NCBI GenBank assembly: GCA_031286695.1
Contig: JAITTY010000011.1
Coordinates: 124,001-188,000 of the forward strand
DNA: 64,000 bases
Reading direction: 5' to 3'
Origin: Sphingobacterium sp.
Lineage (GTDB): Bacteria; Bacteroidota; Bacteroidia; Sphingobacteriales; Sphingobacteriaceae
Below the pieces are notes generated by a model. That model saw only the letters and a program-made list of their open reading frames with translations, made no database searches and was not told the DNA's origin. Below are positions 53,446-61,761 of the stretch, piece after piece; position 1 is the first letter of the stretch; the number at the start of each line of letters is the position of its first letter. The translations under genes were made by a program, and so were the position numbers.

Positions 53446-54189
53446 TTAAAGTATTGCAATTGTATTCGCAAATTCTTTTAGGGAAACATCAGTTGGATTG
53501 ACATCGGTAATCAAATATGAGATATCACGTAACGGTACGACTTTCATTTTTTGAACTGAATTAAGTTTTTCCGCAATACTCAGAATAGCTACTTTTTTTG
53601 AGCATTTAATCATTGCACGTTTGATTTGTACCACCTCCCAGTCGGAGTCCGTCACCCCATCTTCTACCGAAAGCGAGTTTGTTCCCAGCAGACAAAGATC
53701 GACTTTAAGATCTGCCAATTCATTGGCTACTTGGGCACCAGACACAATGTTTGTGTTACGCGAAAGTTTTCCGCCAACTAAAATGACTTCAAGATTTGGC
53801 TTTTCGGCCAATTCTAGTGCAACTAATGGACTTATAGTGAAAAATGTACACTGCAGGTGATCAGGTATTGTTCTTGCCAATTCAATTAAGGTTGTTCCAC
53901 CTCCTACCAAAACAGTCATACCGTTTGAGATTAAAGTGCTTGCTTTCTTGGCAATTTCTTTTTTTGCCTCTTTGGCATACACGTTCCCATCCTGGAAGGG
54001 GAATTGAAAAGATTTTGATAATGCCCCACCATAAACTTTTAACACTTTACCGTTCTCGGCGAGTTCATTTAAGTCGCGTCTAATTGTATCTTCAGATACA
54101 TTCAGCTGAACACTTAGATCAGAAGATAAAACTTTGTTATGTAGGTTAATCTGATGTATAATGAATGCTTGTCTTTCTTCCTTTAACAT
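53446..54189 (-). CDS. DeoR/GlpR family transcriptional regulator
   Basis: A 247-residue regulator. The N-terminal helix-turn-helix (HNKVLSSDLSVQLNVSEDTI, RRDLNELAENGKVLKVYGGA) carries the DeoR signature; the C-terminal sugar-phosphate-sensing domain has VLVGGGTTLIELARTIP and CLLGTNSLSVEDGVTDSD. It lies just upstream of the flippase and glycosyltransferase genes and may be co-transcribed with them. The effector is unknown. Confidence 0.92.
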   Translation of the reverse strand: MLKEERQAFIIHQINLHNKVLSSDLSVQLNVSEDTIRRDLNELAENGKVLKVYGGALSKSFQFPFQDGNVYAKEAKKEIAKKASTLISNGMTVLVGGGTTLIELARTIPDHLQCTFFTISPLVALELAEKPNLEVILVGGKLSRNTNIVSGAQVANELADLKVDLCLLGTNSLSVEDGVTDSDWEVVQIKRAMIKCSKKVAILSIAEKLNSVQKMKVVPLRDISYLITDVNPTDVSLKEFANTIAIL

Positions 54190-54254
54190 TGGCTTGTGGT
54201 TTTTAATCGGAATTTAAAATTAATTGAAAAAAATCAGTCTAAATGTAGTGAAAA

Positions 54255-55397
54255 TTATTCTTCCTTTTTATCAATTTTTGTGATGCCCGCCTTGAACCGT
54301 GGTTTGAAGCCTGTAGGTTTGTTCGCAACAGGTTCTTGGGTATCCGAATTGTTATTTTCTGGTTCAGCGTTTATAGTTGTTTCTGAACTGATTTTCTCTA
54401 TTGGTGCGGCCTGCGGCGCTTGTTCGGAAGTTTCTGTTTTCGTCACACCTGCTTTAAACCGTGGTTTGAAGCCTGTTGGTTTGTTGGCAACAGGTTCTTG
54501 GGGATCCGAATTGTTATTTTCTGGTTCAGCGTTTACGCTCGCATCTGAACTGATTTTCTCTATTGGTGCGGCCTGCGGCGCTTGTTCGGAAGTTTCTGTT
54601 TTCGTCACACCTGCTTTAAACCGTGGCTTGAAGCCTGTAGGTTTGTTGGCAACAGGTTCTTGGGTATCCGAATTGTTGTTTTCTGGTTCAGCGTTTATAG
54701 TTGTTTCTGAACTGATTTGTTCTTTCGTTGCGGCCTGCGGCGCTTGTTCGGAAGTTTCTGTTTTCGTCACCCCTGCTTTAAACCTCGGCTTAAATCCTGT
54801 TGGTTTTGGCGCCGATGGAGTAGTTTCGTCAGTCGCTTCTTCGGATGCAGGAGTACTTGCTGCTGCGTCAGGAGCTTTAGTGACTCCCGCTTTGAATCGT
54901 GGCTTAAATCCTGTTGGTTTTGGCGCCGATGGAGTAGTTTCGTCAATAGCTTCTTCGGATGCAGGAGTAGTTGCTGCTGTGTCAGGAGCTTTAGTGATTC
55001 CCGCTTTGAATCTCGGCTTAAATCCTGTAGGAGCAGAGTCAGTCTCAGTTTTAGCAGAATCAGGTGCTTCGGTGGTTTTAGCCTCATCCACTGCAGGTGT
55101 AATTGCAGCTTTGAATCGTGGTTTAAAGCCTGCAGGTTTTGTCGCCTCAGCACCGGAAGTATCGGTTGGCGTATCAATGACCGCCTGTTTTAATGCAGGT
55201 TTTGCGGCTGGAGTTTCTTCCTCTTTCAGATGGAAGCTTTTTCGAAGCTTATTGAACCAGAACTTCTTGCTGTGGTCAAAGCTTTTTTCTCCCATAGCAG
55301 AATAATGTGCTTTGAACTCTTCAAATAAAGGTCCATCTGCAGCTTTTAAAGCTTTCAAATCAATTTTCTTTTTTATGAAAAATTCTTCAAAAGTCAT
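54255..55397 (-). CDS. Disordered protein with seven FKPRFKAG-type repeats
   Basis: A 380-residue protein without signal peptide. Residues 1-60 form a conserved-looking helical head (MTFEEFFIKKKIDLKALKAA, MGEKSFDHSKKFWFNKLRK). The rest is low-complexity, acidic and Pro/Thr-rich, with seven copies of a basic-aromatic motif GFKPRFKAG(V/I)TK. In the DNA the motif recurs at 54298, 54460, 54622, 54784, 54898, 55012 and 55117: three 162-bp units, then two of 114 bp and one of 105 bp. I do not recognise a function. The repeat also keeps a long frame open on the other strand (54196-55305), which is not taken as a gene. Confidence 0.8.
   Translation of the reverse strand: MTFEEFFIKKKIDLKALKAADGPLFEEFKAHYSAMGEKSFDHSKKFWFNKLRKSFHLKEEETPAAKPALKQAVIDTPTDTSGAEATKPAGFKPRFKAAITPAVDEAKTTEAPDSAKTETDSAPTGFKPRFKAGITKAPDTAATTPASEEAIDETTPSAPKPTGFKPRFKAGVTKAPDAAASTPASEEATDETTPSAPKPTGFKPRFKAGVTKTETSEQAPQAATKEQISSETTINAEPENNNSDTQEPVANKPTGFKPRFKAGVTKTETSEQAPQAAPIEKISSDASVNAEPENNNSDPQEPVANKPTGFKPRFKAGVTKTETSEQAPQAAPIEKISSETTINAEPENNNSDTQEPVANKPTGFKPRFKAGITKIDKKEE
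54298..55150 (-). repeat. Tandem 162-bp and 105-114-bp coding repeats
   Basis: Units start at 54298, 54460, 54622 and 54784 (162 bp apart, nearly identical), then 54898, 55012 and 55117 (114, 114 and 105 bp apart). The near-identity of the 162-bp units suggests recent duplication and likely copy-number change between strains. Confidence 0.85.
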
Positions 55398-55470
55398 TCT
55401 GATATGAGTTTGATTTAGTCTATTACAAATGTAGTAATTTTTCTGACGGCGCTGAGTGGCGTTTTAAATA

Positions 55471-55496
55471 AAAAAGAGCGACTAGCGCTCTTTTTT
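55471..55496 (-). terminator. Terminator of yebC
   Basis: Stem AAGAGCG / CGCTCTT with loop of five and an A-run on the plus strand (T-run on the minus strand). Confidence 0.82.
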
Positions 55497-55518
55497 ATAG
55501 TTTTATAGGTTCAATAGC

Positions 55519-56244
55519 TTAAGCCATGTTATGGTAAACTGCTTGAACATCGTCATCTTCTTCGATTTTATCGATCATCTTCAGTACATCAGCAGCTTGT
55601 TCTTCTGTAATATCTGAATGCGATAAAGCAATACGTTCCAATTTTGCAGATGTTACTTCAATTCCTTTTTCTTCCAGTAATTTTTGCATATTACCAAAGT
55701 CTTCAAAGGAAGTTTGAACGACAGCAACATCATTGCCCTCTTCATCAGATTCCACGTATAATTCTTCTAAGCCCCCATCGATCAACTCTAATTCAAGCTC
55801 TTCTAGGTCCAGTTCATCTGTTGCGGCGAAACGGAAAATGGACTTGCGGTTGAAAATAAAATCCAATGATCCTGTTTTGCCCAATGAACCACCAGCTTTT
55901 GTAAAATAGCTGCGGATATTTCCTACTGTGCGGTTGGTGTTATCCGTTGCTGTTTCAATTAAAACAGGGACACCATGAGGACCATAGCCTTCGTATACAT
56001 ATTCTTCGTAACCTTTTGAATCTTTTTCTGAAGCACGTTTGATGGCGGCTTCGATACGATCCTTAGGCATATTTACTGCCTTGGCATTGTGTATTGCTGT
56101 ACGAAGTCTCGAGTTAGTTTCAGGGTGAGGGCCGCTTTCTTTAACCGCCATGGCGATTTCTTTACCTAAACGTGTAAATTGAACGGCCATTTTGGCCCAG
56201 CGTTTGAATTTCCGCTCTTTTCTGAATTCGAAAGCTCTTCCCAT
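55519..56244 (-). CDS. yebC: YebC/PmpR family regulatory or translation factor
   Basis: A 241-residue protein: MGRAFEFRKERKFKRWAKMA, NMPKDRIEAAIKRASEKDSK, YEGYGPHGVPVLIETATDNT and VRSYFTKAGGSLG-type blocks define the family. YebC proteins were called transcription regulators; some members are now linked to relief of ribosome stalling. The stop of the upstream dehydrogenase gene lies 2 bp before this start, so the two are co-transcribed. Confidence 0.94.
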   Translation of the reverse strand: MGRAFEFRKERKFKRWAKMAVQFTRLGKEIAMAVKESGPHPETNSRLRTAIHNAKAVNMPKDRIEAAIKRASEKDSKGYEEYVYEGYGPHGVPVLIETATDNTNRTVGNIRSYFTKAGGSLGKTGSLDFIFNRKSIFRFAATDELDLEELELELIDGGLEELYVESDEEGNDVAVVQTSFEDFGNMQKLLEEKGIEVTSAKLERIALSHSDITEEQAADVLKMIDKIEEDDDVQAVYHNMA

Positions 56245-56246
56245 TG

Positions 56247-57194
56247 TTATATTTTGTTTTTAAGATTTTCAATCATGTCGACTGTCATCTTCTGGATGTC
56301 AAATTCTGGCGTCCAGTTCCAGTCTTTTCTTGCATAAGAATCATCTAGACTAGCAGGCCATGAATCGGCAATCTGTTGTCTCGGATCGTTCTCGATGTAA
56401 GAGATTGCAAAATTAGGAAGAATTTTTTTAATTTCTTGTGCAAGTTCTTTCGGAGTAAATGTAATACCGCCAAGGTTATAACTGTGGCGAATGCTTAAAC
56501 TTTCTTTAGGTGCATCCATTAGTTCAAGTGTGCCACGGATGGCATCCTCCATGTACAGCATTGGTAAGGCCGTGTTTTCAGATAAGAAGCAGGCGTAAGT
56601 CCCGGTTTTCAATGCTTCATAAAAAATATCGACAGCATAATCCGTCGTTCCACCCCCTGGTTCCGTTTTCCAGGAGATGATACCAGGGTAACGGACACTG
56701 CGAATATCCAGACCACGGTGTTCCTGATACCATTCGATAAGACGCTCACCAGCAAGTTTGCTGATACCATAAATGGTGTTTGGATCCATTACGCAATATT
56801 GCTCGGTATTAGTTTTTGGGGAGTGAGGCCCAAAAACAGCGATTGAGCTTGGCCAAAATATCTTTGAAACTTTATAGTTAACAGCCAGGTCAAGCACATT
56901 CAATAGACCATTCATATTCAATTCCCAGGCCTTTTCAGGATATTTTTCGCCGGTAGCCGAAAGCATGGCAGCCAGTAGGTATACTTGAGTAGGTTTGTAT
57001 TTTTGAAATAATGTCTCGAGTCCATTTTTGTCAAGGACATTAGCGATTTCGAAATTTTCGTCAGGGCTTTTAATCTGTGGTTCTCTAATGTCAGTGGTTA
57101 CAACATTCTCTGCACCAAATTTTTTGCGCAAGGCGATAGCTAATTCTGTGCCGATCTGGCCATTTGCACCAATGATAATAATGCTTTCTTTCAT
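56247..57194 (-). CDS. L-threonine 3-dehydrogenase, SDR/epimerase type
   Basis: A 315-residue NAD-dependent enzyme. The Rossmann loop IIIGANGQIGTELAIAL, YLLAAMLSATGEKYPEKAWE, FWPSSIAVFG and the catalytic YGISKLAGERLIEWY match the SDR-type threonine dehydrogenases known from Cytophaga and Flavobacterium. The reaction gives 2-amino-3-ketobutyrate, normally cleaved by Kbl, which is not visible here. A sugar epimerase is less likely given the RYPGIISWKTEPGGGTTDYA block. Confidence 0.88.
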   Translation of the reverse strand: MKESIIIIGANGQIGTELAIALRKKFGAENVVTTDIREPQIKSPDENFEIANVLDKNGLETLFQKYKPTQVYLLAAMLSATGEKYPEKAWELNMNGLLNVLDLAVNYKVSKIFWPSSIAVFGPHSPKTNTEQYCVMDPNTIYGISKLAGERLIEWYQEHRGLDIRSVRYPGIISWKTEPGGGTTDYAVDIFYEALKTGTYACFLSENTALPMLYMEDAIRGTLELMDAPKESLSIRHSYNLGGITFTPKELAQEIKKILPNFAISYIENDPRQQIADSWPASLDDSYARKDWNWTPEFDIQKMTVDMIENLKNKI

Positions 57195-57771
57195 TTGTAA
57201 GTTTTATTTTATGAAGCTCCTGCTTTCATTATATGGAGTGTCCATGCTCAAGCATATAAATGAATCGCTTCGCTCGTTTCTTCCCATCGATAGGATAGGA
57301 TTTAGCCTCACATAATTTACGTTTCATCGTGTAATGAAAAATGAAATTTCAACCATGGCGGTTTATGATGCAAATATAAAGGCTTTTCAGTATCTAACAA
57401 CTTTGCCGTCCTGAAGAGAGCAAGGAAAAAATGTTAATTTATAGACTCTTGGGGCTGTTTTTATGAGATTTTAAACTGTTTCAATCGTTTGTTCTTTTTT
57501 TTTGAATAAGCAGTGAAAATTTTTATTTTTTTTGAATTGCCTTAATCCTAATTTTTAGCAACAGCTATAAGATGCGGCGATTCCTTTTTTAGTAATTATT
57601 GACGAAAAATTCTAAATGTTGTGACATTTTTAGCAGAGGGAGTAATATTTTGTTATTTTAATAGTGGAATTGGGGAATATTTTTTAAATTTGAAGAATTC
57701 ATTCTTCGAGAATCAACTAAAAACACAATCAAATAACAAATTTTATATACACAATTTAAACACAGACAAAA
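57195..57771. other. Gene-free region between the threonine dehydrogenase and asd genes
   Basis: This 577-bp divergent spacer holds no frame, tRNA or terminator that I can support. TAAATTTG at 57685-57692 fits the -7 consensus and could start the asd transcript with a leader of about 75 nt, but no clear -33 box accompanies it. The rest is AT-rich. Confidence 0.45.
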
Positions 57772-58761
57772 ATGAAAGTGGCAGTAGTCGGCGCAACAGG
57801 CCTTGTAGGTACTGAGATGCTAACCGTGTTGGCGGCGCGAAATTTCCCAGTAACAGAATTAATTCCAGTAGCTTCAGAGCGTAGCAAGGGTAAGGAAATT
57901 GAATTCAAGGGAAAGAAGTATAAGGTGGTTACACCATCTGAGGCTATTGCTTTGAAACCTGATGTTGCGTTATTTTCTGCTGGCGGTGATACCTCGAAAG
58001 AATTCGCCCCTAAATTTGCTGAAGCTGGAATTACAGTGATCGACAATTCTTCGGCATGGCGTATGGACCCAACGAAAAAATTGGTTGTCCCAGAAGTAAA
58101 TGGCGATGTGTTATCTGCTGAAGATAAGATTATTGCAAACCCGAATTGTTCAACGATACAAATGGTGGTGGCTTTAAAACCATTACATGATAAATATAAA
58201 ATCAAGCGTGTTGTAGTTTCTACCTACCAATCTGTAACAGGTACTGGTGTTAAGGCCGTTAACCAATTGATGGATGAACGTGCCGGAAAAGATGGTGAAA
58301 AAGCTTATCCTTATCAGATTGATTTGAACGTTATTCCTCATATTGATGTTTTCCAAGAAAATGGATACACAAAAGAGGAGATGAAAATGATTTTGGAAAC
58401 AAATAAAATCATGCGTGATGATTCTATTAAAGTAACTGCAACGACAGTGCGTATTCCTGTTATGGGCGGACACTCTGAGTCATTGAATATCGAATTTGAA
58501 AATGACTTTGATTTGAATGATGTACGTGTAGCTTTAGCAGCGCAAAGTGGTTGTATTGTTGTTGACGATCCTGCGTCACTACAATATCCAATGCCAAAGG
58601 ATGCGCACGGCAGAGATGAGGTTTTTGTAGGACGTATCCGTCGTGATGAATCTCAGCCAAATACCCTTAACATGTGGGTAGTAGCGGATAATTTACGTAA
58701 GGGTGCTGCAACAAATGCAGTTCAGGTAGCGGAGTTATTGGCTGAAAAAGGATTGATCTAA
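57772..58761 (+). CDS. asd: Aspartate-semialdehyde dehydrogenase
   Basis: A 329-residue enzyme that makes aspartate semialdehyde for lysine/diaminopimelate, threonine and methionine synthesis. The NADP loop is VAVVGATGLVGTEMLTVL, the catalytic cysteine is in IIANPNCSTIQM, and VPEVNGDVL and MGGHSESLNIEF are family hallmarks. Monocistronic, with a strong terminator. Confidence 0.97.
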   Translation: MKVAVVGATGLVGTEMLTVLAARNFPVTELIPVASERSKGKEIEFKGKKYKVVTPSEAIALKPDVALFSAGGDTSKEFAPKFAEAGITVIDNSSAWRMDPTKKLVVPEVNGDVLSAEDKIIANPNCSTIQMVVALKPLHDKYKIKRVVVSTYQSVTGTGVKAVNQLMDERAGKDGEKAYPYQIDLNVIPHIDVFQENGYTKEEMKMILETNKIMRDDSIKVTATTVRIPVMGGHSESLNIEFENDFDLNDVRVALAAQSGCIVVDDPASLQYPMPKDAHGRDEVFVGRIRRDESQPNTLNMWVVADNLRKGAATNAVQVAELLAEKGLI

Positions 58762-58787
58762 CTCAAGTAGATTCCATAATAAATATT

Positions 58788-58822
58788 GAGCCCCCACGAA
58801 TTCGTTCATGGGGGCTCTTTTT
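58788..58822 (+). terminator. Terminator of asd
   Basis: Stem GAGCCCCCA / TGGGGGCTC followed by TTTTT. Confidence 0.92.
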
Positions 58823-58884
58823 GTCCTATCATCAAATCACAATTTATATACGTATGATTTGGCCCTTGATACAGGGGCTAGAAA

Positions 58885-60111
58885 TTATGGCGTCAATGTT
58901 GTAGGCTGAATTGAGAACTCAATCTTGTCATTCAACGGTGCATAGGCTTCTTTGCTTTGCTCTTCCAGTCGATCTGGAAATAGAATGCCGAAAAGATGAT
59001 CCGTTTCGTGCTGAAAAATAACAGCAGTAAAACCCTCGATATTTTCTTCGATAACTTTACCTTCTTTATTGATGTATTGTAGGCGGATCGCATAACTCCG
59101 TAATACATCCTCTTTGCGATTAGGGATAGAAAGACAGCCTTCGGCACCTTTACGTTTCAGTTTGGAGCGCCATAGAATTTTAGGATTAACATAGAATTCA
59201 AATGGCTGATCTGGTTTGTCAAATCGCTGTACCCAGATTAGATTTTTATTTATACCGATTTGTGGCGCAGCGATGCCTACACCGGGGTGATTGGGATCAC
59301 GTACCGTCGCAAACATTCTTTTGGAAAGTGATTCAATCAATGGGTCGTTGTATTTGACATCACTGCTTGTCGCTTTTAAAACTTTCAGATCTTTTTCGTC
59401 CGTTGTCTGCAATACACGAAGAATTGCATTTTCACCGCCAGATGAAATGATTTTCTTGTCGGCAGCACTGAACTCCTGACCCGAATTAAGATTGACCGGC
59501 CTTTCGTTTTTTGACTTATGAAATGCTTTTTCTCCTGCCATAATTTTTGTTTCTAAATTGTTTTCAACTGGTGGAACCGGACAACGGTAACCGTTACTAT
59601 AAGCGCAATAGGGGTTATATGCTTTGTTAAAATCTATCTCAATGTTGTCCCCTTTTATATCGTCTGTGGATAGATCAATATATCGGCCACCACTATAACT
59701 TTCCTGGCCATTTGTTAAATCTAAAAATGGCAAAAATAAATGTTTTTTGTATGCAGGATTTTGAAATAATGCGACGCTTTGGTAGATATTCAGTACACGT
59801 TCTTTACCTTGAAGGACAAATGTTATGATTCCGTATCTTTTGTATTCATTGCTTGTGCCGTCGTAGGTCGGCATGCGGAACACGGGTTCATCAAACAAAA
59901 TTTCAATTTTTGCTTTGACTTTATAACTTGCGTCTACTGGAAAGTAATCCAAAAATGCCACTTGATCTGATTTCAATGGGCCATATTGTTCTTTCGCCAA
60001 TTCAGCGGCTTTTTCTTCACGAAGAGTGGTAATTTGTTGCTCGTATTTAGTTTGTGCATGCGTATTCAAGCATAAGGCCAACAGGAAACTGGCGACAAGT
60101 GTTTTTTTCAT
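58885..60111 (-). CDS. Exported fusion of a DUF1684 domain with a peptide deformylase
   Basis: A 408-residue protein. Signal peptide (MKKTLVASFLLALCLNTHAQ). Residues about 40-195 match DUF1684, with its NPYCAYSNGYRCPVPPVENN motif near 165-184. Residues about 220-385 are a peptide deformylase with all three motifs intact: GVGIAAPQIG (277-286), EGCLSIP (324-330, metal ligand Cys326) and QHETDHLFG (367-375, His368, Glu369, His372). Deformylase normally acts on new cytosolic proteins, so an exported form is unexpected. Substrate unknown. Monocistronic by position. Confidence 0.88.
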   Translation of the reverse strand: MKKTLVASFLLALCLNTHAQTKYEQQITTLREEKAAELAKEQYGPLKSDQVAFLDYFPVDASYKVKAKIEILFDEPVFRMPTYDGTSNEYKRYGIITFVLQGKERVLNIYQSVALFQNPAYKKHLFLPFLDLTNGQESYSGGRYIDLSTDDIKGDNIEIDFNKAYNPYCAYSNGYRCPVPPVENNLETKIMAGEKAFHKSKNERPVNLNSGQEFSAADKKIISSGGENAILRVLQTTDEKDLKVLKATSSDVKYNDPLIESLSKRMFATVRDPNHPGVGIAAPQIGINKNLIWVQRFDKPDQPFEFYVNPKILWRSKLKRKGAEGCLSIPNRKEDVLRSYAIRLQYINKEGKVIEENIEGFTAVIFQHETDHLFGILFPDRLEEQSKEAYAPLNDKIEFSIQPTTLTP

Positions 60112-60491
60112 TTGTTTAAATATCTTTCTGTCCGATTTTTATGATTTAATAATGTGCCGCTTCTTGCCAACATTAGACTGTGACAAAGTGTAAAGGAAGA
60201 GATTATAGTTTCAAAAATCAAGATCGTTTGTCGTAGCAAAATCGACAATCAAAGTTATTACTTGATTTCGATTATTCAAAACGTTGTTTTTCATTGTTTA
60301 ACGCCGTTGTGCCCAATCTTAAAGAGTTGAAATTTGACATATTCAACGATCCATTTCCATGCTATAGCTGTGTTCATTTTCTCAGTAAGTCAATTTCACG
60401 CTCAAGATCGATGTCTCCAAGCCTAAAATCGTCATTGGGATTTGATCAGGTATATACTGGTATAGCAAAGATCTATATACTTCTACATTAT
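60112..60491. other. Gene-free region upstream of array C
   Basis: Part of the 620-bp divergent spacer between the deformylase fusion and ruvX. No gene, tRNA or terminator is supported. From about 60448 on, the blocks AGGTATATACT, GGTATAGCAAA, GATCTATATAC and TTCTACATTAT run in the same 11-bp phase as array C and may be its decayed edge. Confidence 0.5.
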
Positions 60492-60601
60492 CTTAGATTT
60501 TATATAGCTATAAGTTAGATTTTAGTTAGGTTTTATTTAGGTCTTACCTATACTATACCTAAACAAAACCTAAACTAACCCTAAGTAAAAGTAAAACTAA
60601 A
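60492..60601. repeat. Degenerate tandem array with exact 11-bp period (array C)
   Basis: Ten fixed-phase blocks: CTTAGATTTTA, TATAGCTATAA, GTTAGATTTTA, GTTAGGTTTTA, TTTAGGTCTTA, CCTATACTATA, CCTAAACAAAA, CCTAAACTAAC, CCTAAGTAAAA, GTAAAACTAAA. The left half is rich in TTAGG, the right half in its complement CCTAA, so the array is also a large imperfect palindrome. It lies 131 bp upstream of ruvX. AT-rich, unlike arrays A and B. Confidence 0.85.
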
Positions 60602-60707
60602 TAGCAGACAAAGGACCGTTATTTTAGTGCAAGTAATTTAATCCGGATTATCCTAGAGTATAAATGGAACTTCATGCATATATCTCTCAATACTCATATC
60701 TAAATTG

Positions 60708-60715
60708 TACTTTTG
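60708..60715 (+). promoter_or_regulatory. -7 box of ruvX
   Basis: TACTTTTG fits TAnnTTTG and ends 16 bp before the ruvX start. It overlaps the in-frame ATG at 60705, which supports the later start. Confidence 0.5.
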
Positions 60716-60731
60716 TAAAAAAAGCATCTCC

Positions 60732-61145
60732 ATGAGATTGATGGCATTTGATTACGGTACAAAACGAATAGGGGTTGCGGTGACCGATCCCATGCAAATT
60801 ATTGCGACGGCATTGACGACGGTACACCCACAGGATATCTGGACATTTCTAGCAGAGTATTTACAGACAGAACAGGTAGAAACTTTTGTTGTAGGCAAGC
60901 CGCGTCAGCTGGATGGTACCGACTCTGAATCCGCACAGCATGTTGTCGGTTTTGTTCGGAAGCTGAAAAAGACTTATCCTGCAATTGCTGTGGCAGAGAT
61001 TGATGAGCGTTTTACGTCTAAAATGGCTTCGGCAGCGATTGCGCAAAGCGGAAAAAAGAAAAAGGATCGCCAACAAAAGGGATTGATTGATACTGTGTCT
61101 GCAACGATCATTTTGCAAAGCTACATGGATAGCCGTAATTTTTAG
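60732..61145 (+). CDS. ruvX: Holliday junction resolvase RuvX/YqgF-type nuclease
   Basis: A 137-residue RNase H-fold protein: MAFDYGTKRIGVAVTDPMQI with the first catalytic aspartate, FVVGKPRQLDGTDSESAQHV, EIDERFTSKMA and the last acidic residue in GLIDTVSATIILQSYM. Family members process Holliday junctions or the 5' end of pre-16S rRNA. ybeY, another 16S rRNA processing gene, follows at 48 bp, which favours an rRNA role here. Start 60732 is chosen because the upstream ATG lies on the -7 box. Confidence 0.93.
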   Translation: MRLMAFDYGTKRIGVAVTDPMQIIATALTTVHPQDIWTFLAEYLQTEQVETFVVGKPRQLDGTDSESAQHVVGFVRKLKKTYPAIAVAEIDERFTSKMASAAIAQSGKKKKDRQQKGLIDTVSATIILQSYMDSRNF

Positions 61146-61193
61146 ATACACAACGACTAATACGTCAAACAAGAATGAATAAAAAATAGAAGG

Positions 61194-61622
61194 ATGAAGA
61201 GCATATTATTTTTTACTGAGGATACGGATTTCAAATTAAAAGAAAAGGGGAAAATCCGTCAATGGATTGCTGATGCCATCAAAGGCGAAGGATTTAAACG
61301 TGTAGGCGAATTGAGCTTTATCCTTTGCTCGGATGCTTACTTACTTGAAATCAATAAGCAATATTTAAATCACGACACCTATACGGATATCGTTACTTTT
61401 GATTCCTCCGAAGATGATGACACCATCGCCGGCGATATTTTTATCAGTGTGGAACGTATTCAGGAGAATGCCGAAAAATTTAAGGTTGATGTGCGTGACG
61501 AGCTTCATCGGGTTATTATTCATGGTGTCATGCACCTGTGCGGTTATCCCGATAAAAAACCGGCAGATAAAGCCAAGATGACCGCCAAGGAGGATGAGTA
61601 TCTCGGTAAAAGAAACTTTTAA
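61194..61622 (+). CDS. ybeY: Endoribonuclease YbeY (rRNA maturation factor)
   Basis: A 142-residue metalloprotein for 16S rRNA 3' maturation and ribosome quality control. LNHDTYTDIVTFDSSED precedes the zinc motif HRVIIHGVMHLCGYPDKKPA, which carries three conserved histidines (H3xH5xH type). Length is typical. Probably co-transcribed with ruvX. Confidence 0.95.
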   Translation: MKSILFFTEDTDFKLKEKGKIRQWIADAIKGEGFKRVGELSFILCSDAYLLEINKQYLNHDTYTDIVTFDSSEDDDTIAGDIFISVERIQENAEKFKVDVRDELHRVIIHGVMHLCGYPDKKPADKAKMTAKEDEYLGKRNF

Positions 61623-61708
61623 TAGACTCCTTCGTATACTCATTAGGGTCCACAGTTCGGTGAACCGGCTGAAGGTTCTATTTTACTCGAGAGAAGGAGG
61701 TAATACAT

Positions 61709-61745
61709 AAAAAAAGCGCTTTACAATTTGTAAAGCGCTTTTTTT
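61709..61745. terminator. Bidirectional terminator
   Basis: Stem AAAAGCGCTTTAC / GTAAAGCGCTTTT with loop AATTT and A/T-runs. Serves ybeY and ndk. Confidence 0.93.
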
Positions 61746-61761
61746 ATATTGTTTCTAACGA

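Noticed and set aside
54196..55305. A 369-codon plus-strand frame opposite the repeat protein
   Set aside because: It is kept open only by the tandem coding repeats on the minus strand. Its own translation is low-complexity, and the minus-strand frame has the plausible start and the conserved-looking N-terminal domain.
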